A stretch of DNA of 64,000 bases, taken from positions 124,001-188,000 of the forward strand of contig NZ_JANAVF010000009.1 of NCBI RefSeq assembly GCF_024213195.1, given 5' to 3'. A program made the position numbers and the translations under genes. The notes under the pieces are model-generated. The model saw only the letters and a list, made by a program, of their open reading frames with translations, had not been told where the DNA came from and did no database searches. Source of the stretch: Streptomyces sp. TBY4. GTDB lineage: Bacteria; Actinomycetota; Actinomycetes; Streptomycetales; Streptomycetaceae. Shown piece after piece: positions 1 to 8,297 of the stretch (the first letter of the stretch is position 1; each line of letters opens with the position of its first letter).

Positions 1-2898
1 ACCGTGGAAACCACCGGCACGATGCTCCTCGGCTCGGAGATCGGCGCCGCGCTCACCGCGCTGGAGCCCCTGGGCATCGACATGATCGGCCTGAACTGCG
101 CCACCGGCCCCGCCGAGATGAGCGAGCACCTGCGCTACCTCGCGCGGAACTCCCGCATCCCCCTCTCCTGCATGCCCAACGCGGGCCTGCCCGTCCTCGG
201 CAAGAACGGCGCGCACTACCCGCTGTCCGCCGCCGAGCTCGCCGACGCCCAGGAGACCTTCGTCCGCGAGTACGGCCTCTCCCTGGTCGGTGGCTGCTGC
301 GGCACCACCCCCGAGCACCTGCGCCAGGTCGTCGAGCGCGTCCGCGGCCTGAACCCGGCTGTCCGTGAGCCGCGCCCCGAGCCGGGTGCGTCCTCGCTCT
401 ATCAGACCGTCCCCTTCCGCCAGGACATCTCGTACATGGCGATCGGTGAGCGGACGAACGCGAACGGGTCGAAGAAGTTCCGCGAGGCCATGCTGGAGGC
501 GCGTTGGGACGACTGTGTGGAGATGGTCCGTGACCAGATCCGCGAGGGCGCGCACATGCTCGACCTGTGCGTGGACTACGTGGGCCGTGACGGTGTCGCC
601 GACATGCAGGAGCTGGCCGGGCGTTTCGCGACGGCTTCCACGCTGCCGATTGTCCTGGACTCGACCGAGGTCCCCGTCCTGCAGGCGGGTCTGGAGAAGC
701 TCGGTGGCCGGGCGGTCATCAACTCGGTGAACTACGAGGACGGCGACGGTCCCGAGTCGCGTTTCGCGAAGGTCACCCGCCTGGCCCAGGAGCACGGTGC
801 CGCCCTCATCGCCCTCACGATCGATGAGGAGGGCCAGGCCCGTTCCGTCGAGCACAAGGTCGCCATCGCGGAGCGGCTGATCGAGGATCTGACGGGGAAC
901 TGGGGGATCCTCGAGTCGGACATCCTCATCGACACCCTGACGTTCACGATCTGCACCGGTCAGGAGGAGTCGCGGAAGGACGGGATCGCGACGATCGAGT
1001 CGATCCGCGAGCTCAAGCGCCGCCACCCCGACGTGCAGACGACGCTGGGTCTGTCGAACATTTCCTTCGGCCTGAACCCGGCCGCGCGTGTGCTGCTGAA
1101 CTCGGTCTTCCTCGACGAGTGCGTCAAGGCCGGCCTGGACTCCGCGATCGTGCACGCCTCCAAGATCCTGCCGATCGCCCGCTTCGACGAGGAACAGGTC
1201 ACCACCGCCCTCGACCTGATCTACGACCGCCGCGCCGAGGGTTATGACCCGCTGCAGAAGCTGATGGCGCTCTTCGAGGGCGTCAACACCAAGTCGATGA
1301 AGGCCGGCCGCGCCGAGGAACTCCTCGCGCTGCCGCTGGACGAGCGCCTCCAGCGCCGCATCATCGACGGTGAGAAGAACGGCCTGGACGCCGACCTCGA
1401 CGAGGCGCTGGAGACCCGCCCCGCCCTCGACATCGTCAACGACACCCTCCTGGAGGGCATGAAGGTCGTCGGCGAGCTCTTCGGCTCCGGGCAGATGCAG
1501 CTGCCGTTCGTGCTGCAGTCCGCCGAGGTCATGAAGACCGCGGTGGCGCATCTGGAACCGCACATGGAGAAGAGCGACGACGAGGGCAAGGGCACCATCG
1601 TGCTGGCCACCGTCCGCGGGGACGTCCACGACATCGGCAAGAACCTCGTCGACATCATCCTGACCAACAACGGCTACAACGTCGTCAACATCGGTATCAA
1701 GCAGCCGGTCTCCGCGATCCTGGAAGCCGCGCAGGAGCACAAGGCCGATGTCATCGGGATGTCGGGCCTGCTGGTCAAGTCCACGGTGATCATGAAGGAG
1801 AACCTGGAGGAGCTCAACCAGCGCAAGCTGGCGGCCGACTACCCGGTCATCCTCGGCGGCGCCGCCCTGACCCGTGCCTACGTCGAGCAGGACCTCCACG
1901 AGATCTACGAGGGCGAGGTCCGCTACGCCCGCGACGCCTTCGAGGGCCTGCGCCTCATGGACGCCCTCATCGCCGTCAAGCGCGGGGTCCCCGGCGCCAC
2001 CCTCCCCGAACTCAAGCAGCGCCGCGTCGCCAAGCGCGACACTCCGCTCCAGGTCGAGGAGGCCGAAGAGCCCGGCGGCCGCTCGGACACGTCCATCGAC
2101 AACCCGGTGCCCACCCCGCCGTTCTGGGGCACCCGCGTCGTCAAGGGCATCCCGCTCAAGGACTACGCCTCCTGGCTCGACGAAGGCGCCCTCTTCAAGG
2201 GCCAGTGGGGCCTGAAGCAGGCCCGCGCGGGCGGAGCCACGTACGAGGAGCTCGTCGAGAGCGAGGGACGCCCGCGCCTGCGCGGCCTCCTCGACAAGCT
2301 GCACACCGAGAACCTCCTCGAAGCCGCCGTCGTCTACGGCTACTTCCCCTGCGTCTCCAAGGGCGAGGACCTGATCATCCTCGACGAAGCCGGCAACGAG
2401 CGGACCCGCTTCACCTTCCCGCGCCAGCGCCGCGGCCGCCGCCTGTGCCTCGCCGACTTCTTCCGCCCCGAGGAATCCGGCGAGATCGACGTCGTCGGCC
2501 TCCAGGTCGTCACCGTCGGCTCCAAGATCGGCGAAGCCACCGCCAAGCTCTTCGAATCCGACTCCTACCGCGACTACCTGGAGCTCCACGGCCTCTCCGT
2601 CCAGCTCGCCGAGGCCATGGCCGAGTACTGGCACGCCCGCGTCCGCGCCGAGCTCGGCTTCGGCGGCGAGGACCCCGCCAAGGTCGAGGACATGTTCGAC
2701 CTGAAGTACCGCGGAGCCCGCTTCTCCCTCGGCTACGGCGCCTGCCCCGACCTGGAGGACCGCGCCAAGATCGCCGACCTCCTCCAGCCGGAGCGCATCG
2801 GCGTCCACCTCTCCGAGGAATTCCAGCTCCACCCCGAACAGTCCACCGACGCCATCGTCATCCACCACCCCGAAGCGAAGTATTTCAACGCACGCTGA
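1..2898 (+). CDS. metH: Methionine synthase, cobalamin-dependent (5' end outside window)
   Basis: Transfers the methyl group of methyl-tetrahydrofolate to homocysteine through cobalamin. The frame is open from base 1, so the N-terminus is missing. The order is: end of the homocysteine domain with its zinc cysteines (GLNCATGP near 90-115, VGGCCGTTP near 287-313); pterin domain (about 430-1180, SYMAIGERTNANG); helical cap; B12 domain with the axial-histidine motif DVHDIG at 1621-1638; and reactivation domain to the end (GYGACPDLEDRAKI, EFQLHPEQSTDAI). All domains that should follow the truncated part are present and intact. A B12 riboswitch would lie upstream, outside the window. Confidence 0.97.
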   Translation, partial: TVETTGTMLLGSEIGAALTALEPLGIDMIGLNCATGPAEMSEHLRYLARNSRIPLSCMPNAGLPVLGKNGAHYPLSAAELADAQETFVREYGLSLVGGCCGTTPEHLRQVVERVRGLNPAVREPRPEPGASSLYQTVPFRQDISYMAIGERTNANGSKKFREAMLEARWDDCVEMVRDQIREGAHMLDLCVDYVGRDGVADMQELAGRFATASTLPIVLDSTEVPVLQAGLEKLGGRAVINSVNYEDGDGPESRFAKVTRLAQEHGAALIALTIDEEGQARSVEHKVAIAERLIEDLTGNWGILESDILIDTLTFTICTGQEESRKDGIATIESIRELKRRHPDVQTTLGLSNISFGLNPAARVLLNSVFLDECVKAGLDSAIVHASKILPIARFDEEQVTTALDLIYDRRAEGYDPLQKLMALFEGVNTKSMKAGRAEELLALPLDERLQRRIIDGEKNGLDADLDEALETRPALDIVNDTLLEGMKVVGELFGSGQMQLPFVLQSAEVMKTAVAHLEPHMEKSDDEGKGTIVLATVRGDVHDIGKNLVDIILTNNGYNVVNIGIKQPVSAILEAAQEHKADVIGMSGLLVKSTVIMKENLEELNQRKLAADYPVILGGAALTRAYVEQDLHEIYEGEVRYARDAFEGLRLMDALIAVKRGVPGATLPELKQRRVAKRDTPLQVEEAEEPGGRSDTSIDNPVPTPPFWGTRVVKGIPLKDYASWLDEGALFKGQWGLKQARAGGATYEELVESEGRPRLRGLLDKLHTENLLEAAVVYGYFPCVSKGEDLIILDEAGNERTRFTFPRQRRGRRLCLADFFRPEESGEIDVVGLQVVTVGSKIGEATAKLFESDSYRDYLELHGLSVQLAEAMAEYWHARVRAELGFGGEDPAKVEDMFDLKYRGARFSLGYGACPDLEDRAKIADLLQPERIGVHLSEEFQLHPEQSTDAIVIHHPEAKYFNAR

Positions 2899-2930
2899 GA
2901 CAGACCGGCGTACACTGGTCGGTCCCATAC

Positions 2931-2984
2931 AGGCCGGTCACCTGTTGTCCCCCGAGCACGCCCGAGGGACGAGGTGACCGGCCT
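2931..2984 (+). promoter_or_regulatory. Large hairpin between metH and the HAD gene
   Basis: Perfect 13-base arms AGGCCGGTCACCT (2931-2943) and AGGTGACCGGCCT (2972-2984) enclose a second, shorter GTCCC/GGGAC stem. A TANNNT box (TACACT, 2911-2916) lies just before it. It could be the metH terminator or a leader hairpin of the next gene. There is no clear T run. Confidence 0.55.
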
Positions 2985-3020
2985 TGTCGTCCCCCGAGGA
3001 CCCTGCAGAAAGGTGCGCGC

Positions 3021-3722
3021 ATGACGAGCACAGTCCCCGCCCCCGTGGCCCGTACGGCCGACGGACATGCCCTGCAGGCGGTACTGCTCGACATGGACGG
3101 CACCCTCGTGGACACCGAGGGCTTCTGGTGGGAGATCGAGGTCGACGTCTTCGGCGAGCTCGGCCACCGCCTCGACGAAGCCTGGCGCGACATCGTCGTC
3201 GGCGGCCCCATGACCCGCAGCGCGGGCTTCCTCATCGAATCCACCGGCGCAGAGATCGGCCTCGCCGAACTCACCGTCCTGCTCAACGAGCGCTTCGAAG
3301 CCCGCATCGCCGACCGCGTCCCGCTCATGCCCGGCGCCGAACGCCTCCTGACCGAACTGGCCCGGCACAACGTCCCCACCGCCCTGGTCTCCGCCTCCCA
3401 CCGCCGCGTCATCGACCAGGTCCTGCTCACCCTCGGCCGCGACCGCTTCACCCTGACCGTCGCCGGCGACGAGGTCCCCCGCACCAAGCCGCACCCCGAC
3501 CCCTACCTCCTCGCCGCCCACACCCTCGGCGCCCACCCCTCGCGCTGCGCCGTCATCGAGGACACCGCCACCGGGGTCGCCGCCGCCGAAGCCGCCGGAT
3601 GCAGGGTCGTCGCCATCCCCTCCGTGGGCCGCATCGCACCCGCCCCCGGCCGCACCATCGTCAGCTCCCTCGAGGACGTGGACCTGCCCTTCCTGCGCTC
3701 CCTCATCACTCCGCTGAACTGA
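3021..3722 (+). CDS. HAD-superfamily hydrolase (beta-phosphoglucomutase-like phosphatase)
   Basis: 233 residues. HAD motif I DMDGT has the nucleophile and acid Asp24 and Asp26. Motif II is the Ser in ALVSASHRR, motif III the Lys in RTKPHPDP, and motif IV the Asp pair region VIEDTATG. The helical cap between motifs I and II places it with the phosphoglycolate phosphatase/beta-phosphoglucomutase subgroup. The substrate cannot be told from sequence. ATG at 3021 is preceded by AGAAAGGTG. Probably cytoplasmic, with no signal peptide. It follows metH on the same strand across a strong hairpin, so co-transcription is uncertain. Confidence 0.9.
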   Translation: MTSTVPAPVARTADGHALQAVLLDMDGTLVDTEGFWWEIEVDVFGELGHRLDEAWRDIVVGGPMTRSAGFLIESTGAEIGLAELTVLLNERFEARIADRVPLMPGAERLLTELARHNVPTALVSASHRRVIDQVLLTLGRDRFTLTVAGDEVPRTKPHPDPYLLAAHTLGAHPSRCAVIEDTATGVAAAEAAGCRVVAIPSVGRIAPAPGRTIVSSLEDVDLPFLRSLITPLN

Positions 3723-3744
3723 CCGCGCACGCTCCGTACCGGAC

Positions 3745-3779
3745 GATCCGCCCCAGGACCAAAGTCCCGCGGGCGGATC
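3745..3779. terminator. Inverted repeat after the HAD gene with a DevR/OsdR-like box in its loop
   Basis: Arms GATCCGCCC (3745-3753) and GGGCGGATC (3771-3779) are perfect. The loop holds a second dyad GGAC-CAAA-GTCC (3756-3767). Read on the minus strand it gives GGGACTTTGGTCC, close to the mycobacterial DosR / Streptomyces OsdR-type site. It may be a terminator, an operator, or both. There is no T tract. Confidence 0.45.
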
Positions 3780-3834
3780 TCCCGCGCCCTACCCCGGAGG
3801 CCGAAATTCCATCCCCGCCGGGGGAGTTGTCCCA

Positions 3835-3850
3835 GGTGACCTTTGTCACC
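3835..3850. promoter_or_regulatory. Palindrome GGTGAC-CTTT-GTCACC
   Basis: Perfect 6-base arms around CTTT, about 350 bases before the first binding-protein gene. The size suits a dimeric regulator. I cannot name the regulator. Confidence 0.4.
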
Positions 3851-4201
3851 CGCAAAGCCCCCTTCGCACCACTGCGCGCCCTCCCGCACCACCCCTTGTG
3901 TCCCCATTGATCAGCACCTGACCGAATCTGCGCACAGCCCCGCGCACACCCCCGGTCAGCTCCCGCGACGGAGCGCCAACGCCCCCGCGCCACACGGTTC
4001 AAGCCACCCCTCCGCAGGCCACTAATGTCGATCCGGGCACTGCGCCGCACCTCAGCCGTCCCGGATACACACCCCTGTTCCGGAACCGCGTGGACCGATC
4101 GTCACACCACCGGCCCGATCGTTCCGCCCAGAACGGGCGACCGTCGCGATGCCCTCCACGCCAGCTTTGAACAAGTGCCGGGTCGAGGGAGTACTTCCAG
4201 C

Positions 4202-5806
4202 ATGAACCGCAAGACCATGGCGCTGACGGCAGCCGCCGGACTGCTCACCCCCGCGCTGACCGCATGCGGCAGCACCAGCGGCGCAGGAGCAGGATCCGGA
4301 ACGATCGTCGTCGGCACCACCGACCGGTTCGAGGCGGCCGAATACGCCCCCGCCCCGCTCGACCCCGCCTACGCCTACGACGCCGGCACCTGGAACATCC
4401 TCCGCCAGACCGTCCAGACCCTGATGCACACCCCGCGCGGCGGCGGCAGCCCCGTCCCCGAAGCAGCCTCCGCCTGCCGCTTCACCGACACCGGCAACGA
4501 GAGCTACCGCTGCGTCCTGCGCCCCGGCCTCACCTTCGCCGACGGCACCCCCCTCACCGCACAGGACGTCAAGTTCTCCATCGAACGCGTCCTCGCCATC
4601 AAGGACGAGAACGGCCCCTCCTCGCTGCTCTCCACCGTCGACACCGTCGAGACCAAGGGCACCGACACCGTCGTCTTCCACCTCAAGACCGCCGACGCCA
4701 CCTTCCCGCAGAAGCTCTCCACCCCCGCCGCGGGCATCGTCAGCGCCAAGAAGTACGACGCCAAGAAGCTCCGCACCGGCTTCTCCGTCGACGGCTCCGG
4801 CCCCTACACGATGAAGGCCGAAGTCAAGGACAACCGCCTCGTCCGCGCCGTCTTCACCAAGAACCCCCGCTACAAGGGCGATCTGAAGCTCCAGAACGAC
4901 AAGGCCGAACTGCGCACCTTCGACGAATCCGACGCCATGGGCAAGGCCCTGGAACGCGGCACCGTCCACATGGCAGCGCGCACCCTGTCGCCCGCCCAGA
5001 TCACCGAACTCTCCGCCAAGCCCCCCAAGGGCATCAAGCTCGTCCCCCTGCCCGGCCTGGAGATCCGCTACCTCGGCTTCAACACCGACGCCCCCGGAGT
5101 CAAGGACAAGGCCGTACGCCAGGCCCTCGCCGCCGCCGTCGACCGCCGCGCCCTCATCAGCAAGGTCTACGGCGCCGCCGCGCAGCCCCTGTACTCCCTG
5201 GTCCCCACCACCGTCAGCGGCCACGTCAACTCCTTCTTCAACAAGTACGGCGAGGCCAACACCGCCAAGGCCGCCGACCTGCTGAAGGCCGCCGGGATCA
5301 AGACCCCGGTCAAGCTGACCCTCAACTACACCAACGACCACTACGGCGACGGCACCGCGGCCGAGTTCGAAGCCCTCAAGACCCAGCTGAACTCCACCCA
5401 GCTCTTCGACATCACCGTCCAGGGCACCGACTGGGCCGCCTTCCGCCCCGCGCAGAAGAAGGGCGACTACGCCGCCTACGGGCTCGGCTGGTTCCCCGAC
5501 TACCCCGACGCCGACAACTTCCTCGCCCCCTTCCTGGAGCAGGACAACTTCCTGGGCACGCCGTACGCCAACACCACGGTGCGCACCAAGCTCATCCCCG
5601 AATCGCGCCGCGCCGTCGACCGGGGCGTCGCCGGACCCGCGATCGCGGAGATGCAGGACATCGTCGCCGAGGACGTACCCGTCCTGCCCCTGTGGCAGGG
5701 CAAGCAGTACGTCGCCGCACGCGACGGGATCACCGGAGTGGAGTGGTCGGTCAACGCCATCTCCGACCTCCAGCTGTGGGAACTCGGCCGCGGCGTCAGC
5801 GGCTGA
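4202..5806 (+). CDS. ABC transporter substrate-binding lipoprotein, DppA/OppA family (1)
   Basis: 534 residues. The N-terminus is a lipoprotein signal with lipobox LTAC and Cys22, so it should be anchored outside the membrane. The body is SBP family 5 (peptide/nickel type): the RPGLTFADGTPLTAQDVKFS region, RQALAAAVDR, and the C-terminal YPDADNFLAPF and LPLWQGKQY. I chose ATG 4202 because it gives an immediate signal sequence; the frame is open to 4025. No permease or ATPase gene accompanies it. The next gene is a clear paralogue. The ligand is probably an oligopeptide, but this is inference from family. Confidence 0.93.
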   Translation: MNRKTMALTAAAGLLTPALTACGSTSGAGAGSGTIVVGTTDRFEAAEYAPAPLDPAYAYDAGTWNILRQTVQTLMHTPRGGGSPVPEAASACRFTDTGNESYRCVLRPGLTFADGTPLTAQDVKFSIERVLAIKDENGPSSLLSTVDTVETKGTDTVVFHLKTADATFPQKLSTPAAGIVSAKKYDAKKLRTGFSVDGSGPYTMKAEVKDNRLVRAVFTKNPRYKGDLKLQNDKAELRTFDESDAMGKALERGTVHMAARTLSPAQITELSAKPPKGIKLVPLPGLEIRYLGFNTDAPGVKDKAVRQALAAAVDRRALISKVYGAAAQPLYSLVPTTVSGHVNSFFNKYGEANTAKAADLLKAAGIKTPVKLTLNYTNDHYGDGTAAEFEALKTQLNSTQLFDITVQGTDWAAFRPAQKKGDYAAYGLGWFPDYPDADNFLAPFLEQDNFLGTPYANTTVRTKLIPESRRAVDRGVAGPAIAEMQDIVAEDVPVLPLWQGKQYVAARDGITGVEWSVNAISDLQLWELGRGVSG

Positions 5807-5862
5807 CCCTCCCGGCACCACCACCAGACCAGCCAGTAAGCAAGACTGAGAAGGATGTTCGC

Positions 5863-7443
5863 GTGAAGACACGGAACCAGTGGTTGGCCGCCCCGCTCGG
5901 AGCGGCCACCGCCGCCGCGCTGCTCAGCGGTTGCGGGGTGACGGACGGCACCGGCGCCGGCAGCGGCAAGGGCGTCGTCATGGGCATATCCGACAAGGTG
6001 AAGGCCACCGACCCCGCCTCGGGCTACGACCCCGGCTCCTGGCTGCTCTTCAACAACGTCTTCCAGTCCCTGCTCAGCTTCCCCAAGGGCGGCACCACCC
6101 CCGAACCCGACGCCGCCCAGTCCTGCGGCTTCCAGGGCGCCGAGAGCAAGACCTACCTCTGCAACCTGCGCGGCGGCCTGAAGTTCAGCAACGGCAACAG
6201 CCTCACCGCCAAGGACGTCAAGTACTCCTTCGAGCGCACCCTCAAGATCAACGACGAGAACGGCCCCGCCGTCATGCTCGCGTCGATCGACACCATCGAC
6301 ACCCCCGACGACAAGACCGTCGTCTTCCACCTCAAGACCCCCGACGCGACCTTCCCCAGCAAGATCGCATCCGGCGCCGGCTCCATCGTCGACCACACCC
6401 AGTACCCCGCGGACAAACTCCGCACCGACGGCAAGGCCTTCGGCTCCGGCGTCTACAAACTGGACTCCATCACCGACAAGAGCGCCTCCTTCTCCGTCAA
6501 CGACAGCTACAACGGCAAGGCCAAGCCGAAGAACAGCGGCGTCACCATGAAGTTCTTCAACGAGGACCAGGCCGCCCTCAAGAAGGTCCTCGAAAGCGGA
6601 GACGTCGACTTCGCCTTCCGCGGCCTCGCCGCCAAGGACATCGCCGGCCTCGCCTCCCAGACCGGCGACCAGAAGGTCGAGGTCGTCCAGGGCGCCGGAG
6701 CCGAAGTCGAACACCTCGTCTTCAACACCGCCGACCCCGTCGCCGGAAAGCTCCCCGTCCGCAAGGCCATCGCCTACCTCGTCGACCGCGAGGCCCTCGT
6801 CCGCGAGGTCTACGACGGCACCGCCACCCCGCTCTACTCCATCGTCCCGGCCGGCATCGCCTCCCACACCACCGCCTTCTTCGACCGCTACGGCGGCACC
6901 CCCCAGCCCGAGAAGGCCAAGGCGGCCCTGCGCACCGCCGGCATCAAGGACAAGGTCAAGATCACCCTGTACTCGACGCCCACCCGCTACGGGCCCTCGA
7001 CCGACCAGGAATTCCAGCTCATCGCCAAGCAGCTCAACGACAGCGGCCTCTTCGAAGCCGACGTCAAGTCCGTCGAGTTCGAGCAGTACGAGAAGGACAT
7101 CCAGGCGGGCAAGTACGGCGTCTACGTCAAGGGCTGGGTCCCCGACTACCCCGACGCCGACAACTTCACGCAGCCCTTCTTCGGCCCCGACAACGTCCTG
7201 CACAACAACTACGACAACAAGGAGATCACCGGGACGATCATCCCGTCGACCTCCGCCAAGTCCGACCGCGGCTCCGCCAGCGCCGACTACGCCCGCCTCC
7301 AGGACATCGTCGCCGACGAGATCCCCCTGCTCCCGCTCTGGCAGAGCAAGCAGTACGCCGTCGCCCGCCAGAACGTCACCGGCCTGCAGTGGTCCCTGGA
7401 CGCCTCCACCGTCTTCCGCTTCTGGGAGATCAGCAAGGGCTGA
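5863..7443 (+). CDS. ABC transporter substrate-binding lipoprotein, DppA/OppA family (2)
   Basis: 526 residues, GTG start with AAGGA eight bases upstream. Lipobox LSGC with Cys24. It is a paralogue of the preceding protein, sharing SLTAKDVKYSFERT, YPDADNFTQPFF and LPLLPLWQSKQYAVAR-like segments in the same order. The 56-base gap suggests co-transcription, and a strong terminator follows at 7461. As with its neighbour, no permease or ATPase is present, so the pair either feeds a transporter encoded elsewhere or acts in extracellular peptide sensing. Confidence 0.93.
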   Translation: MKTRNQWLAAPLGAATAAALLSGCGVTDGTGAGSGKGVVMGISDKVKATDPASGYDPGSWLLFNNVFQSLLSFPKGGTTPEPDAAQSCGFQGAESKTYLCNLRGGLKFSNGNSLTAKDVKYSFERTLKINDENGPAVMLASIDTIDTPDDKTVVFHLKTPDATFPSKIASGAGSIVDHTQYPADKLRTDGKAFGSGVYKLDSITDKSASFSVNDSYNGKAKPKNSGVTMKFFNEDQAALKKVLESGDVDFAFRGLAAKDIAGLASQTGDQKVEVVQGAGAEVEHLVFNTADPVAGKLPVRKAIAYLVDREALVREVYDGTATPLYSIVPAGIASHTTAFFDRYGGTPQPEKAKAALRTAGIKDKVKITLYSTPTRYGPSTDQEFQLIAKQLNDSGLFEADVKSVEFEQYEKDIQAGKYGVYVKGWVPDYPDADNFTQPFFGPDNVLHNNYDNKEITGTIIPSTSAKSDRGSASADYARLQDIVADEIPLLPLWQSKQYAVARQNVTGLQWSLDASTVFRFWEISKG

Positions 7444-7460
7444 GCACCACCGCCACGACG

Positions 7461-7496
7461 ACGGGCCCGCCTCCGCACCAGCGGAAGCGGGCCCGT
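7461..7496. terminator. Terminator between convergent genes
   Basis: ACGGGCCCGC (7461-7470) pairs perfectly with GCGGGCCCGT (7487-7496). The stem continues through a CTCCGC/GCGGAA inner part with an ACCA loop. It lies between the second binding-protein gene and the convergent response regulator. Confidence 0.8.
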
Positions 7497-7537
7497 ACCC
7501 GTACCTGTATTCGTGAAGCTGGGGCGGCCCCGGCCGC

Positions 7538-8251
7538 CTACTGACCGGCCCCCGGACGCACCAGACCGCTCTCGTACGCATACACCGCCGCCTGCACCCG
7601 GTCCCGCAGACCCAGCTTCGTCAGCACATGACCCACATGCGTCTTCACCGTCGTCTCGCTCACGAACAGATCCGCCGCGATCTCCGCGTTCGACAACCCC
7701 CGGGCCACCAGCTTCAGCACCTCGACCTCGCGCTCCGTCAACGAAGCGATCATGTCCGGAACGCTGTCCTCACCCGACGGCAGATGCCCCGCGTACTTGT
7801 CCAGCAGCCGCCGCGTGATGCTCGGCGCCAGCATCGCCTCGCCACCCGCCACCACCCGGATCGCCTGCACCAGCTCCGCCGCCGGCGCATCCTTCAGCAA
7901 GAACCCGCTGGCCCCCGCCCGCAGCGCCTCCACCACGTACTCGTCCAGATCGAACGTCGTCAGCACCAGCACCTTCGCCGGACCGTCCCGCCCCGGACCC
8001 GTGATCTGCCGCGTCGCCTCCACCCCGTCCATCCGCGGCATCCGGATGTCCATCAGCACCACATCGGGCTGCAACGCCCGCACCTGGTCCAGCGCCTGCA
8101 GACCGTCCCCGGCCTCACCGACCACCGCCAAGTCCTGCTCCGCCTCCAGAATCATCCGGAAACCAGTACGCAGCAGCGGCTGATCGTCGACCAGCAGTAC
8201 GCGGATGGCCACGGGGTCTACCTCGTCTTCTCGGGGGTTCTTCGGATTCAT
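7538..8251 (-). CDS. NarL/FixJ-family response regulator (orphan)
   Basis: 237 residues from ATG 8251. Receiver domain: acidic pair VDDQ near residues 22-23, phospho-Asp in VVLMDIRMP, Thr in VLVLTTFD, Lys in FLLKDAP. C-terminal LuxR-type helix-turn-helix (LTEREVEVLKLVARGLSNAE). A GTG at 8212 (AIRVLLVDDQ) has a better ribosome site (GAGG) and may be the true start, which would shorten the protein by 13 residues. NarL regulators normally pair with a histidine kinase that is usually adjacent; none is near. Confidence 0.93.
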   Translation of the reverse strand: MNPKNPREDEVDPVAIRVLLVDDQPLLRTGFRMILEAEQDLAVVGEAGDGLQALDQVRALQPDVVLMDIRMPRMDGVEATRQITGPGRDGPAKVLVLTTFDLDEYVVEALRAGASGFLLKDAPAAELVQAIRVVAGGEAMLAPSITRRLLDKYAGHLPSGEDSVPDMIASLTEREVEVLKLVARGLSNAEIAADLFVSETTVKTHVGHVLTKLGLRDRVQAAVYAYESGLVRPGAGQ

Positions 8252-8297
8252 TCGGACCGCAACGCAGAACCCCGCCCATTCTGCCCTGGACCGAAGA

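Larger units (their letters stand above)
3723..4201. other. 479-base intergenic region with palindromes
   Basis: No credible gene. An in-frame extension of the next CDS to an ATG at 4025 is open, but it would put 59 residues in front of a perfect lipoprotein signal. The region holds the 3745-3779 hairpin, with a DosR/OsdR-like site in its loop, and the palindrome at 3835-3850. The rest is unremarkable GC-rich DNA. Confidence 0.6.

Noticed and set aside
5854..5865. ATG just before the second binding-protein gene
   Set aside because: It reads only three codons before TGA. The GTG at 5863 gives the lipoprotein signal and has AAGGA upstream.
4052..5872. 606-codon minus-strand open frame opposite the first binding-protein gene
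   Set aside because: Gly/Val/Asp-rich mirror of a high-GC gene. The + strand frame has a lipoprotein signal and family motifs; the minus frame has none.
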